A DNA stretch of 7,920 nt from an uncultured bacterium (GCA_937968025.1 CALBSL010000037.1:1-7920), one strand, 5' to 3'. Positions 1 through 7,036 are shown, numbered from the stretch's first letter. Notes: generated by a model not told the origin, from the sequence alone. Program-made: numbers and translations.

Positions 1-596
1 GGTGATGAAAGATAAGGGGAAAGGCGAACCGTTTTTACTTGGTAGGGGAGCTCGGCGCTCTGCTTTTGTGCAGAGGTCGTTGCTGAAATGCTGGCTTGAA
101 GGGTGTTCCCACAGGCGGCGGCCCCTCGCGGGTACATGGTGAGCTCACCGTCTTGTTCGGTTAGACCGGCGTGCACAATCTCGACGTGTTTGAGGTGGTT
201 GCGTTCAATATTTTTCCGCAGGACCTCCAGTACCTCGCGCGATGGTTCAAACACGGTGATGGATGCCTCTGGCGCAAGCCAGGAAAAATAGAGCACGGAC
301 ATGCCCATATTTCCCCCTCCATCAATAATTCTTGGTGTGGCACTTTTTGGCTCGAAGTAGTAGGTATTCCGCACGAAGATCTGTCGAAACTCAGCCAGAA
401 AAATATCGTAGTTCAAGAGATCGACCGTAAACCCAACAAAATGCTCTTCACGAAAATGAAACCAGCGATTCAGCGAGGCCTTAACTCGAATCCGAAGATA
501 ATCACGAATCAGTTGGCTTCGGTGTGGAATGCGGTACGCTCGAGAGGTGAGGTGCTCAAGATCGCTCATTAGGACGATGAGTTTATGAAGGAGCAT
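1..596 (-). CDS. FkbM-family SAM-dependent methyltransferase (partial, 3' end missing)
   Basis: I translated the minus strand and found it open from an ATG at 596-594 to the window edge: 198 codons with no stop. Residues 90-99 read IIDGGGNMGM, the glycine-rich SAM-binding motif I typical of FkbM methyltransferases. It is followed by 'VFEPS' at 115-119, where the acidic residue at the end of strand beta-2 would contact the ribose of SAM. The later stretch 'YQVKTVRLSPYL' (185-196) resembles the 'vkTvrLddl' strand of this family, with Ser in place of the usual Asp. FkbM enzymes mostly O-methylate sugars or other small hydroxyl groups; the substrate here is unknown. The gene starts 4 bp after the wzt stop and so is the third gene of the export operon, suggesting it acts on the exported glycan. 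No Shine-Dalgarno is visible; a second in-frame ATG at 569-567 is an alternative start. Family call is firm, glycan methylation is inference. Confidence 0.85.
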   Translation of the reverse strand, partial: MLLHKLIVLMSDLEHLTSRAYRIPHRSQLIRDYLRIRVKASLNRWFHFREEHFVGFTVDLLNYDIFLAEFRQIFVRNTYYFEPKSATPRIIDGGGNMGMSVLYFSWLAPEASITVFEPSREVLEVLRKNIERNHLKHVEIVHAGLTEQDGELTMYPRGAAACGNTLQASISATTSAQKQSAELPYQVKTVRLSPYLSS

Positions 597-600
597 AGCA

Positions 601-1863
601 TTATGTGCGTTTGTTGGTTGTAAAGGAGAGCTGAGTGGCGATTTTCCCCATATTTTTTCCTCGGAATACGTCGGTGCGAGGGTTGTCTTGATCCAGAATT
701 TCAAACGGAATGTTGAGATGGTAGTCGAAGTCTTCAACGAACGGCTGTTGGATGCGCACATCGAAAAAGTAGCTGCCGACATTGAGGAGGAACGCAGGGA
801 TTTCAATGGTGGTGGAATAGCTTCCTGGCTGGAAGTCAGTGAGCACGCCATCCGCATCAGCGTTGGAGGCGGACAAGAGGATTTCTCCGCCGGCATATAC
901 CCACAGATAGATCACGGATTGTCTGATTGGGCGCAGAACCTCAAAATCTACCTTGATAAAGGCTTGCTTACTGATGGGAAGGCGCCAGCTTGGCTGTTGG
1001 TCCGCTCCAAGCAGGGAAATACGTTGAATGTAGGCGTCTTTTTGTTTTTTGTGAGGGTATTCGTAGACGGCCGATGACTCACTTTGTCCGCCAAGGTACT
1101 TATCGATGATTTCACGGGTGTCGCCATACGCCTGCACTCGTCCATTCTTGAGGTACAACGTTTTTTTGCAGAGCGACTGGATTGCCGACATGTTATGGCT
1201 CACGAAAATGATCGTTCTGCCGGCCTGTTGCGTCACCTCTTCCATCTTTCCAAGACACTTTTTTTGGAACTCTGCATCACCCACGGCGAGCACTTCATCA
1301 ACAAGGAGAATGTCGGGTTCCATGTGGGCCGCAACAGAAAAGGCGAGCCGAACATACATCCCGCTGGAATAGTATTTGACAGGGGTATCCAAAAACGTTT
1401 CGACACCAGCGAAGGCAACGATCTCGTCGAACTTTCTGGCGATTTCTTTTCTGGTCATGCCCAGGATGGCGCCGTTCAAGAAGATGTTCTCACGCCCGGT
1501 CAGTTCAGGGTGAAACCCCGTACCAACCTCAAGAAGGGAAGCGACGCGGCCGCCCATACGAATTTCCCCTTCCGTCGGTGGGGTGATGCCAGTCAAGATT
1601 TTGAGCAGGGTCGATTTCCCCGCGCCGTTCGCGCCAATGACGCCTACCACATCGCCTTTGTTGATGGTGACATTGACGTCGCGCAGCGCCCAGAATTCTT
1701 CTTTTCCTGCGACGCCTGCCACTTGCTTCGCTTTTTGCTTTAAGAATCGAAACGGACTCCGGGCAATCGTTGTGAGAACGTCGCGCAACGCCACATAGCC
1801 CCCACGCTGATGGGAGATGTTGTATTTTTTGCCAAGTCCGCGAATTTCAATGATGGGTTCCAT
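601..1863 (-). CDS. wzt: Polysaccharide ABC exporter ATPase with C-terminal glycan-binding domain (Wzt-like)
   Basis: This 420-aa protein is the cytoplasmic ATPase of an ABC exporter for lipid-linked O-antigen or similar glycans. Residues 1-260 are the nucleotide-binding domain: Walker A GANGAGKST (77-85), a degenerate signature YSSGMYVRL (165-173), Walker B ILLVDE (185-190) and the H-loop histidine in SHN (222-224). The region between the first strand and Walker A (about 25-60) carries the basic insertion seen in the Wzt/TagH group. Residues about 265-415 form an extra beta-rich domain, as in E. coli O9a Wzt, where it recognises the modified non-reducing end of the glycan before export. Total length is close to other two-domain Wzt proteins (400-430 aa). 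It starts 7 bp after the wzm stop and ends 4 bp before the methyltransferase. There is no clear Shine-Dalgarno before the ATG, so translational coupling to wzm is likely. The transported polymer cannot be read from the sequence. Confidence 0.93.
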   Translation of the reverse strand: MEPIIEIRGLGKKYNISHQRGGYVALRDVLTTIARSPFRFLKQKAKQVAGVAGKEEFWALRDVNVTINKGDVVGVIGANGAGKSTLLKILTGITPPTEGEIRMGGRVASLLEVGTGFHPELTGRENIFLNGAILGMTRKEIARKFDEIVAFAGVETFLDTPVKYYSSGMYVRLAFSVAAHMEPDILLVDEVLAVGDAEFQKKCLGKMEEVTQQAGRTIIFVSHNMSAIQSLCKKTLYLKNGRVQAYGDTREIIDKYLGGQSESSAVYEYPHKKQKDAYIQRISLLGADQQPSWRLPISKQAFIKVDFEVLRPIRQSVIYLWVYAGGEILLSASNADADGVLTDFQPGSYSTTIEIPAFLLNVGSYFFDVRIQQPFVEDFDYHLNIPFEILDQDNPRTDVFRGKNMGKIATQLSFTTNKRT

Positions 1864-1870
1864 GGGAGTG

Positions 1871-2692
1871 TTAGATTACGTCCGCAAAATAGCGTTCCAC
1901 TTTTTTAAAGTAGAGAACACCGATGACGAGGAGGAATGCGCAGGCGGTAAACGAGATACTGAGGAGCGTCCAGTTAATCGGCGCGGTTCCCAAGAGGCCG
2001 GCACGAGCGCTCTGAATCACGCCCATCATCGGATTTAGTGCCAAGATCCAGGAGTATTTGCCGGCAATGCTAGCTGGATAAATGACGGGCGTCAGGAAGA
2101 GCAGGAGCTGAATGAAGAACGGGAGGATAAAACGTACGTCTCGGTATTTAACGTTGACCGCAGCGAGAAATAACCCCCCGCCTACCGAAGCCATGAACGT
2201 GATCATGAGCAGGACCGGGATAAGGAGTACACCGCTGAGGTGGGGGAGGTACCCGTAATACGCCATCATGCCAATGAGAATGAGTGTCGCCACGGCAAAA
2301 TCCACGAACTTCGTGAGGACCGCAGACAGTGGAAGGACAAGGCGTGGAAAGTACACCTTGGTAATGATGGACTGATTCGAGATCAAGACATTGCTTGTTT
2401 CAGAAAGAGCGCCAGAGAAGAGCTGCCAAAACAGCAAACCGGTGTACACGAAAATCGGGTACGGCACCCCATCTGAAGGCGCTTTGAGCAGTCCACCAAA
2501 AAAAACGCTAAACACAACCATCGTCATGAAGGGCTGAAAGATAGCCCAGACAATACCAACGGCTGTTTGCTTGTAGCGCACCTTGAGATCGCGCCAAGTA
2601 AAGAAGTACAACAGCTCGCGATACTGCCACACTTCGCGAAGGTCGTTGATGCTGAAGGATTTTGTTGGGCGGATGGTTGTGACTGCTTCCAT
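1871..2692 (-). CDS. wzm: Polysaccharide ABC exporter permease (Wzm-like, ABC-2 type)
   Basis: This 273-aa integral membrane protein is the partner of the downstream Wzt. A cytosolic N-terminal segment carries the family motif 'WRDLKVRYKQT' (33-43), an amphipathic interfacial helix that runs into the first membrane segment. About six hydrophobic spans follow (roughly 49-69, 81-101, 121-145, 157-178, 187-207, 246-262). The stretch 'NVKYRDVRFILPF' (180-192) and the 'TPVIYP' turn (201-206) are typical of O-antigen and teichoic-acid exporters. Two Wzm and two Wzt subunits are expected to form the channel. The ATG at 2692 is the only plausible start: the same frame meets a TGA about 50 bases upstream with no ATG, GTG or TTG between. 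No Shine-Dalgarno precedes it. It is the first gene after a 100-bp gap, so it may have its own promoter, though I see no convincing one. Confidence 0.93.
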   Translation of the reverse strand: MEAVTTIRPTKSFSINDLREVWQYRELLYFFTWRDLKVRYKQTAVGIVWAIFQPFMTMVVFSVFFGGLLKAPSDGVPYPIFVYTGLLFWQLFSGALSETSNVLISNQSIITKVYFPRLVLPLSAVLTKFVDFAVATLILIGMMAYYGYLPHLSGVLLIPVLLMITFMASVGGGLFLAAVNVKYRDVRFILPFFIQLLLFLTPVIYPASIAGKYSWILALNPMMGVIQSARAGLLGTAPINWTLLSISFTACAFLLVIGVLYFKKVERYFADVI

Positions 2693-2792
2693 AGAAGGGG
2701 GATGGCTCTCGATGGGAACCTGGAAAACGCCATCGTAAGATCAGCTCAACCCTAGCAAAGCAGCGGGTTTTTGGAAAGATGGGAGCGTTCCC
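2693..2792. other. Gap between murD2 and wzm; no gene
   Basis: This is the only minus-strand gap above 20 bp, and it separates the peptidoglycan genes from the export genes. I see no reading frame with coding character. A short GGGA/TCCC hairpin (2781-2792) follows the murD2 stop, but no U-tract follows it on the minus strand. A second imperfect AACCC/GGGTT stem (2748-2769) has its T-run on the plus strand, the wrong side for these genes. No good -35/-10 pair for wzm stands out. Either read-through from murD2 or a non-consensus promoter would explain wzm expression. Confidence 0.5.
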
Positions 2793-4064
2793 TTATCTCC
2801 CCTCAAAACGGAAGGTTCGCAACCGTTGCGGATGTTCGCCAAAGTGCTTCACGTAGAGGGTGAATTCTCGCCCTTTTTCTTCAAAATTCTTCCAGAGGGA
2901 ATAGCTTGGCGAAGCGCACGAGAGGAGGCAGGTGGTTCCCGGTACCGTATGGGTATAGGCAAACACGACAGCATCTTTCATGGAGCTCGTTTCAAAAAAC
3001 GTATAGCCCCCAGGCGAACGTCGCTCGAGCGCTTGGCGAATCAGGGCACCGGTTTTAGGAAAGAGGATGATGGTTTTCACGCGTGTCGTCGCGAGGAAGT
3101 CAGCGAGATCGTCAAACTGGTAGCCACGGTCTTTTCCGCCGAGGAAAAGGGTGGTGGTGTCTGGGTGGCACTTGAGAGCCTCAATGGTGGCTTCAGGAGC
3201 AGTGGCGATGGCGTCATCGACGAACGTGATGCCCAGGTAGGTTCCGATGTTCGTGAGTCGATGGGGGAGGGGCTCAAAGTCGTGAATCGCTTGAGCTGCC
3301 TCCTGAGGGGTCACCCCAACAAGGGATGCGGCCTCCCACGCGGCACGAATGTTCCGATGATTGTGCTCGCCTTTGAGACGAGTCTCGGGGAGGAAAAAGG
3401 GGAGGGTTGTTGGGATAGGGATCAGGCGTGCCTGCGTTTTCGCGGCGACACGCGCCAGTTCTGGATCATCTGCATGAAATATAAACACATCGTCGGGAGT
3501 TTGTGTGAGGGTGATGCGTGCTTTTGCTTCCGCGTACGCTTCGAGTGATCCGTGATGGTCGATGTGTTCAGGGAAAAAGCTGGTATAGACGGCGATATCC
3601 GGTGCTCGATCAAGGTCGGCGGTTTGATAGCTCGACATTTCAAATACCACGACATCGCTTGCGCGAATATCGTTTGGAAGGAGCGAGAGCGCCGGGACGC
3701 CGATGTTTCCGAGCAGATGGGCGGTGATGCCGTGGGCGCGAATCATGGCGGCGATCAGCGAAGACGTAGTGCTTTTTCCCTTCGATCCTGTCACGCCGAT
3801 CACCGGACAAGGGACATTCGCGAGAAAGAGATTTGTTGCGGTGGTATATGGAACATGAAGGAGATGTCCTGGAAGGCTGGGAGTTTTGATCACGAGATCA
3901 CCCGTGGTCTGCAGCTCGAGGTAGTCTGGTTGGATTGAAACATCGGCAATCACGATTTTGAGATGTGGCGCGACACGCTGCAAAAAGGCCTCGGTTGCTT
4001 TTCCTTCGAGACCATAGCCAATGATCACGGCGGTGTGTTTGCTTTGCAGTTCAGCGATGGTCAT
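2793..4064 (-). CDS. murD2: MurD-family Mur ligase, probably UDP-MurNAc-L-Ala:L-glutamate ligase (MurD2 type)
   Basis: This 423-aa cytoplasmic Mur ligase adds glutamate to UDP-MurNAc-L-alanine using ATP. Visible motifs are the N-terminal nucleotide-sugar fold with GYGLEGKA (16-23), the P-loop GVTGSKGKST (90-99), LGNIG (118-122), FEMSSYQ (141-147; Glu142 as magnesium ligand), PEHIDHHG (165-172), Lys181 at the position of the carbamylated lysine, KGEHNHRN (231-238), PHRL (267-270), and the third-domain motifs DDAIATAPEAT (283-293), LGGKDRG (308-314) and SYSLWKNF (387-394). The ligase motifs are intact, so the protein should be active. Around the glutamate pocket it departs from classical MurD: DAIAT for the usual DSKAT, and CASPSYS where E. 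coli has PACASLD. The gene overlaps the 3' end of murL by 14 bp. MurL acts on a precursor carrying terminal L-Glu, so I infer L-Glu rather than D-Glu as the substrate, as for Xanthomonas MurD2. A D-Glu-specific MurD remains possible. Confidence 0.85.
   Translation of the reverse strand: MTIAELQSKHTAVIIGYGLEGKATEAFLQRVAPHLKIVIADVSIQPDYLELQTTGDLVIKTPSLPGHLLHVPYTTATNLFLANVPCPVIGVTGSKGKSTTSSLIAAMIRAHGITAHLLGNIGVPALSLLPNDIRASDVVVFEMSSYQTADLDRAPDIAVYTSFFPEHIDHHGSLEAYAEAKARITLTQTPDDVFIFHADDPELARVAAKTQARLIPIPTTLPFFLPETRLKGEHNHRNIRAAWEAASLVGVTPQEAAQAIHDFEPLPHRLTNIGTYLGITFVDDAIATAPEATIEALKCHPDTTTLFLGGKDRGYQFDDLADFLATTRVKTIILFPKTGALIRQALERRSPGGYTFFETSSMKDAVVFAYTHTVPGTTCLLSCASPSYSLWKNFEEKGREFTLYVKHFGEHPQRLRTFRFEGR
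4051..4064 (-). other. 14-bp overlap of murL 3' end and murD2 5' end
   Basis: The murL stop (TGA, complement of 4051-4053) lies inside the first codons of murD2, whose ATG is the complement of 4062-4064. There is no Shine-Dalgarno upstream of that ATG. A ribosome finishing murL would therefore be the likely source of murD2 initiation. This couples ligase and epimerase output, as expected if the L-Glu intermediate must not accumulate. Confidence 0.8.
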
Positions 4065-5406
4065 ACAAGGACTGAAAGGATGAAGGAAGCTCCTGGACCG
4101 CCTCAGCGATGGGGTGTCTGAGTTCGTCGATGGAGGGGATTGAAGTAGGGAGAAGTGGGCTCAATGTCCGAACGATGACATCGTTCTGGTACTGCGGATG
4201 GCGGGCAAGCGCTTTAAGACAGGCGGCGGTTTCTTCCATTGTTCCAACGCATTCGAAAGGTTTGTGTGACGTTCGTCCGAGGAGCTCTTCGTACAGCGGA
4301 AGCAGTTCCGCCTGCTCTAGCGGATTCGTCCCCAGGAGATGGATGAGTGCTTGTTTATCAATAAAGACGGCAAATACAAGGCCGACGAAGGCGCACTTCG
4401 GACAGGTCCCACACCAATAGGCGGCATCTGCTCGGTGCGGACGATCGCTCGCAATCACGAAATTGCGATTACAGCTCGAAAACGACCCAAACAAGGGCTG
4501 AAGCTCGCATGCGACTCGAGCAATAATCCCCACTTCCGTGAGTGGCCGCAGCAGAGAGAAAACGGTGAGATCAGGGGCGACACTCGTATGGATGAGTTCA
4601 CGAATCAGACGTTCCGCCTCGAGCGATTTACTCCATTGGTGGTTAATCGCTCGTCCGTTCCATACGGTTGTCGCTTCGCTCGCGCTCCATTCGTTCGAAA
4701 ATACCGCCCAACGTGCGTCACGAAGCAGGGCAACAAGCGCCGCAGAAAGCGCGTAGATCAGCGTGATGGAAACATGGCCGTTGTAGGCTTCGCCGGACTT
4801 GCTCTTGCGAATCATCTCCGGATCGAGGGTACGTTTGATGGTGCATGCTTGGAGTTCGAGACGAGCGAGGCTTTGTTCTTGCACGACAGATGATCCAAGG
4901 GTGAACGGTTCAAATGGTGTGCCAGACTGCTGCAAGAGCTGGAGGGTCAGGAGCGAATCCTTTCCGCCGCCAAAGGGAACAATGGCGAAGTCACGCATCA
5001 TTGGTCTTGGTTGGCTCTGGTGGTGAGCGGTGCCCGCGAACGGGGTTCGGATAGATGGGTCAATTTGATTTCGGAACAAAAATTCTCCCATGGCATCGCC
5101 ATAGAGGGTATTCCATAGTGCTGCCTCTGTCGGTGTCAGAGCGGTATATGGAAGAACCTCGCTCGGACAGTACATCTTCCAATAACTCAAGCTCAGTGCC
5201 AGCGAAAGATGAACGAGCAGGCGCTCGCTAGCGGGGGATGACAAGCGCTGTTCATTCCAGAGCGCTGCAGGGAGGGTGAGCGTCTCTTCGTAGCGCTCAT
5301 CTGGACGTTCAGAGAACGAGTGGATATACGCAAAACGAATGCTTTGCGTATCGGCATTGAGCACCGGTGGAAGGAGTGTGAGTCGAGTCGGATGTGACGG
5401 ATGCAT
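4051..5406 (-). CDS. murL: UDP-MurNAc-L-Ala-L-Glu epimerase (MurL)
   Basis: This 451-aa protein matches what I know of MurL (EC 5.1.1.23), characterised in Xanthomonas oryzae, which inverts the terminal L-Glu of UDP-MurNAc-L-Ala-L-Glu to D-Glu in an ATP- and Mg-dependent reaction. Recognisable blocks are the PP-loop-like GGGKDS (146-151), YNGHVSIT (208-215), FSNEWSAS (236-243), NHQWSKS (255-261), FSSCNRNF (309-316), the cysteine cluster WCGTCPKC (331-338) and HKPFECVG (381-388). GGGKDS fits an enzyme that adenylates the glutamate carboxylate. The spaced cysteines (313, 332, 335, 338) may bind a metal, which is inference. Length is close to Xanthomonas MurL (about 450 aa). It starts 17 bp after the dnaB stop with only a weak GAG-type ribosome site, and its last 14 bases overlap the murD2 start. 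The pairing with a MurD-type ligase strongly supports the assignment. Confidence 0.92.
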   Translation of the reverse strand: MHPSHPTRLTLLPPVLNADTQSIRFAYIHSFSERPDERYEETLTLPAALWNEQRLSSPASERLLVHLSLALSLSYWKMYCPSEVLPYTALTPTEAALWNTLYGDAMGEFLFRNQIDPSIRTPFAGTAHHQSQPRPMMRDFAIVPFGGGKDSLLTLQLLQQSGTPFEPFTLGSSVVQEQSLARLELQACTIKRTLDPEMIRKSKSGEAYNGHVSITLIYALSAALVALLRDARWAVFSNEWSASEATTVWNGRAINHQWSKSLEAERLIRELIHTSVAPDLTVFSLLRPLTEVGIIARVACELQPLFGSFSSCNRNFVIASDRPHRADAAYWCGTCPKCAFVGLVFAVFIDKQALIHLLGTNPLEQAELLPLYEELLGRTSHKPFECVGTMEETAACLKALARHPQYQNDVIVRTLSPLLPTSIPSIDELRHPIAEAVQELPSSFQSLYDHR

Positions 5407-5423
5407 ATCGCCACTCTATCACG

Positions 5424-6887
5424 CTAGAACGGGTTCGTGTTGGCCATCTGTGGAGCAGCAGGTGGCTCAGGTGGAAGCGCGTTGGCACCTGGGTTGCCTG
5501 GAGGTGGGGCGAAGCTTGCGAAGCCGCCTTCTTTCGTGAGGTTTCGGAAACTGGTATTCGCCGCATCAAAGAAGAGCTTCACCACACCCGTCGGACCATT
5601 ACGATGCTTGGCGATGTGGATTTCCGCAATGTTTAACTCTTCAGGGGAGAGGTCCTCTTTACGATAGTTTGGGTCAGCGCTCTTACGATAGATAAACATC
5701 ACCACGTCAGCATCCTGCTCGATTGAGCCTGATTCACGCAGGTGGGCGAGGCGAGGAATGGCTGGTTTTTGCAATTCAACGGTACGTGACAACTGCGAAA
5801 GGGCGATCACTGGCACGTTTAATTCACGGGCGAGAGATTTCAAGCCACGGGTAATTTCGGAGATTTCTTGCGTACGACTCTCGGATCCGTTTTTTGAACG
5901 GCTTTCCATGAGCTGTAAGTAGTCGATGATCACCATGCCGAGGCCGTGTTCCATTTGGAGACGGCGGCATTTTGTGCGCACCTCCATAATGTTGGCGTTG
6001 GCTGAGTCGTCAATATAGATGGGGGCTTCAGACAACACGCCGATCGCATGGCCGATGCGAGGAAATTCATCACTATTCGCTGCATCCGAGAGGTTTCCTG
6101 TACGAAGACGCCACAAATCCACTCGAGCTTCGGCACAAATCAGACGATCGACGAGCTGGTCCTTCGACATTTCAAGGGAGAATAGCCCGACAGGAACGCG
6201 GGCTTTGACGGCGGCGGTACGCGCAAGGTCGAGGGCGAACGAGGTTTTTCCGCACGCTGGACGGGCGGCGAGAATCAGAAGATCACTTTTTTGCAGACCT
6301 CCTAAGAGGTTATCGAGATCACGAAACCCCGTCGTTGTGCCGCGCAATTTTCCTTTTTCGCGATGCATCTCATCAATACGATCGAAGGCATTGGTGAGGA
6401 CGTCACGAATGGCGGTAAACGACCGTTTGAGGAATTTTTGCGACACGTTAAACAGGCGCTGCTCGGCTTGATCGAGCACCGTTTCCACGTCTTCCGACTG
6501 TTCATATCCAAGCGCGGTAATGTCTCCGGCGGCTTGAAGCAGACGGCGGAGCGTCGCCTTTTTACTGATAATTTCACCGTAGTGTACGACGTGACTCGCC
6601 GTGGGGACGGTGTTCGAGAGGGCGATGAGTTCCGTGCGGCCGCCAATTTGCTCAAGCTCGCCACGATCGGTTAAGCGGTTTCCAAGAGACAAGAGGTCGA
6701 TTGGCTCATTTTTCCGATACAGATCCAGCATCGCTTCGAACACGCGACGATGTTTATCAAGATAAAAATCTTCGGGCATCACCGAATCAGCGACCTTTAC
6801 CATCGCATCACGATCGAGCAACAGAGAGCCCAAAAAAGACTGCTCTGCTTCGATATTATGGGGGGTCATTTTCTCGAGATACGACAT
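5424..6887 (-). CDS. dnaB: Replicative DNA helicase DnaB
   Basis: This 487-aa protein is the hexameric helicase that unwinds DNA at the replication fork. The N-terminal domain begins with the standard 'PHNIEAEQSFLGSLL' region (9-23). After a linker, the RecA-like motor (about 180-450) carries Walker A ARPACGKTS (208-216), FSLEMS (236-241), Walker B VIIDYLQLM (319-327), the ALSQLSR motif (362-368), LRESGSIEQDAD (383-394) and KHRNGPTG (427-434). All catalytic motifs are present and the length is normal or slightly long. Walker A has Cys212 where the family usually has Met. A proline- and alanine-rich tail (459-482) ends in ANTNPF and is probably disordered. The ATG at 6887 is supported by GGGAGG ten bases upstream; the internal Met7 is a weaker alternative. 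It is the first gene of the minus-strand cluster and is not functionally linked to the wall genes behind it. Confidence 0.97.
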   Translation of the reverse strand: MSYLEKMTPHNIEAEQSFLGSLLLDRDAMVKVADSVMPEDFYLDKHRRVFEAMLDLYRKNEPIDLLSLGNRLTDRGELEQIGGRTELIALSNTVPTASHVVHYGEIISKKATLRRLLQAAGDITALGYEQSEDVETVLDQAEQRLFNVSQKFLKRSFTAIRDVLTNAFDRIDEMHREKGKLRGTTTGFRDLDNLLGGLQKSDLLILAARPACGKTSFALDLARTAAVKARVPVGLFSLEMSKDQLVDRLICAEARVDLWRLRTGNLSDAANSDEFPRIGHAIGVLSEAPIYIDDSANANIMEVRTKCRRLQMEHGLGMVIIDYLQLMESRSKNGSESRTQEISEITRGLKSLARELNVPVIALSQLSRTVELQKPAIPRLAHLRESGSIEQDADVVMFIYRKSADPNYRKEDLSPEELNIAEIHIAKHRNGPTGVVKLFFDAANTSFRNLTKEGGFASFAPPPGNPGANALPPEPPAAPQMANTNPF

Positions 6888-6897
6888 ACGCGGTCAT

Positions 6898-6903
6898 CCT
6901 CCC
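6898..6903 (-). promoter_or_regulatory. Shine-Dalgarno site for dnaB
   Basis: On the minus strand GGGAGG lies 10 bases before the dnaB ATG at 6887, a slightly long but workable spacing. It is the only strong ribosome-binding site among the minus-strand genes. The others start without a clear site, close behind or inside the preceding gene, except wzm, which follows a 100-bp gap. Confidence 0.6.
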
Positions 6904-6987
6904 AGCCCGTCTTCAAAAAGACAACCTGGCGAGTTTGCGGCCTATTTTTCCCCGATCGTGGGCGACCTCCCCCTTGACGATTCTTTT

Positions 6988-7017
6988 TTGGCCAAAACAA
7001 CCAGGTTTGTATACAAT
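6988..7017 (+). promoter_or_regulatory. Candidate sigma-70 type promoter for the membrane protein-mraY unit
   Basis: TACAAT at 7012-7017 matches the -10 consensus at five of six positions. A weak -35 candidate, TTGGCC (6988-6993), lies 18 bases upstream. Transcription would start near 7024, leaving a leader of about 20 bases that contains the GGAGG site at 7032-7036 and the start codon at 7045. A better-looking TTGACG at 6974-6979 is about 30 bases from the -10 box, too far to pair with it. The geometry with the downstream ribosome site is the best support. Confidence 0.45.
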
Positions 7018-7031
7018 GCTTGCATGCGCAT

Positions 7032-7036
7032 GGAGG
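7032..7036 (+). promoter_or_regulatory. Shine-Dalgarno deciding the start at 7045
   Basis: GGAGG ends eight bases before the ATG at 7045-7047, an ideal spacing. In-frame ATGs further upstream (6958, 7024, 7030) lack such a site, and the first of them lies before the candidate promoter. The site therefore selects the 119-aa version of the membrane protein. Confidence 0.75.

Noticed and set aside
171..572. 133-codon open frame on the plus strand at the left end
   Set aside because: It is antisense to the methyltransferase, which carries a clear SAM-binding motif on the minus strand.
1084..1743. 219-codon open frame on the plus strand opposite wzt
   Set aside because: It is a shadow of the ATPase reading frame; the protein has no coherent hydrophobic or domain pattern.
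2748..2772. AACCC/GGGTT hairpin followed by five Ts, as a terminator
   Set aside because: The T-run is on the plus strand, whereas the flanking genes are transcribed from the minus strand. The stem is only five pairs with a poorly paired interior.
2781..2792. GGGA/TCCC hairpin just after the murD2 stop
   Set aside because: It has a four-pair stem and no U-tract in the minus-strand direction, too weak to call a terminator.
2826..3548. 240-codon open frame on the plus strand opposite murD2
   Set aside because: It lies wholly antisense to a gene with full Mur-ligase motifs. The translation is rich in Arg/Gly/Glu with no recognisable domain and no ribosome site.
4339..4893. 184-codon open frame on the plus strand opposite murL
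   Set aside because: It is antisense to conserved MurL motifs, with no start signal and a random-looking composition.
6974..6979. TTGACG as the -35 box of the mraY unit
   Set aside because: It is about 30 bases from the only good -10 hexamer, well outside the 15-19 base spacing. No suitable -10 sits at the right distance from it.
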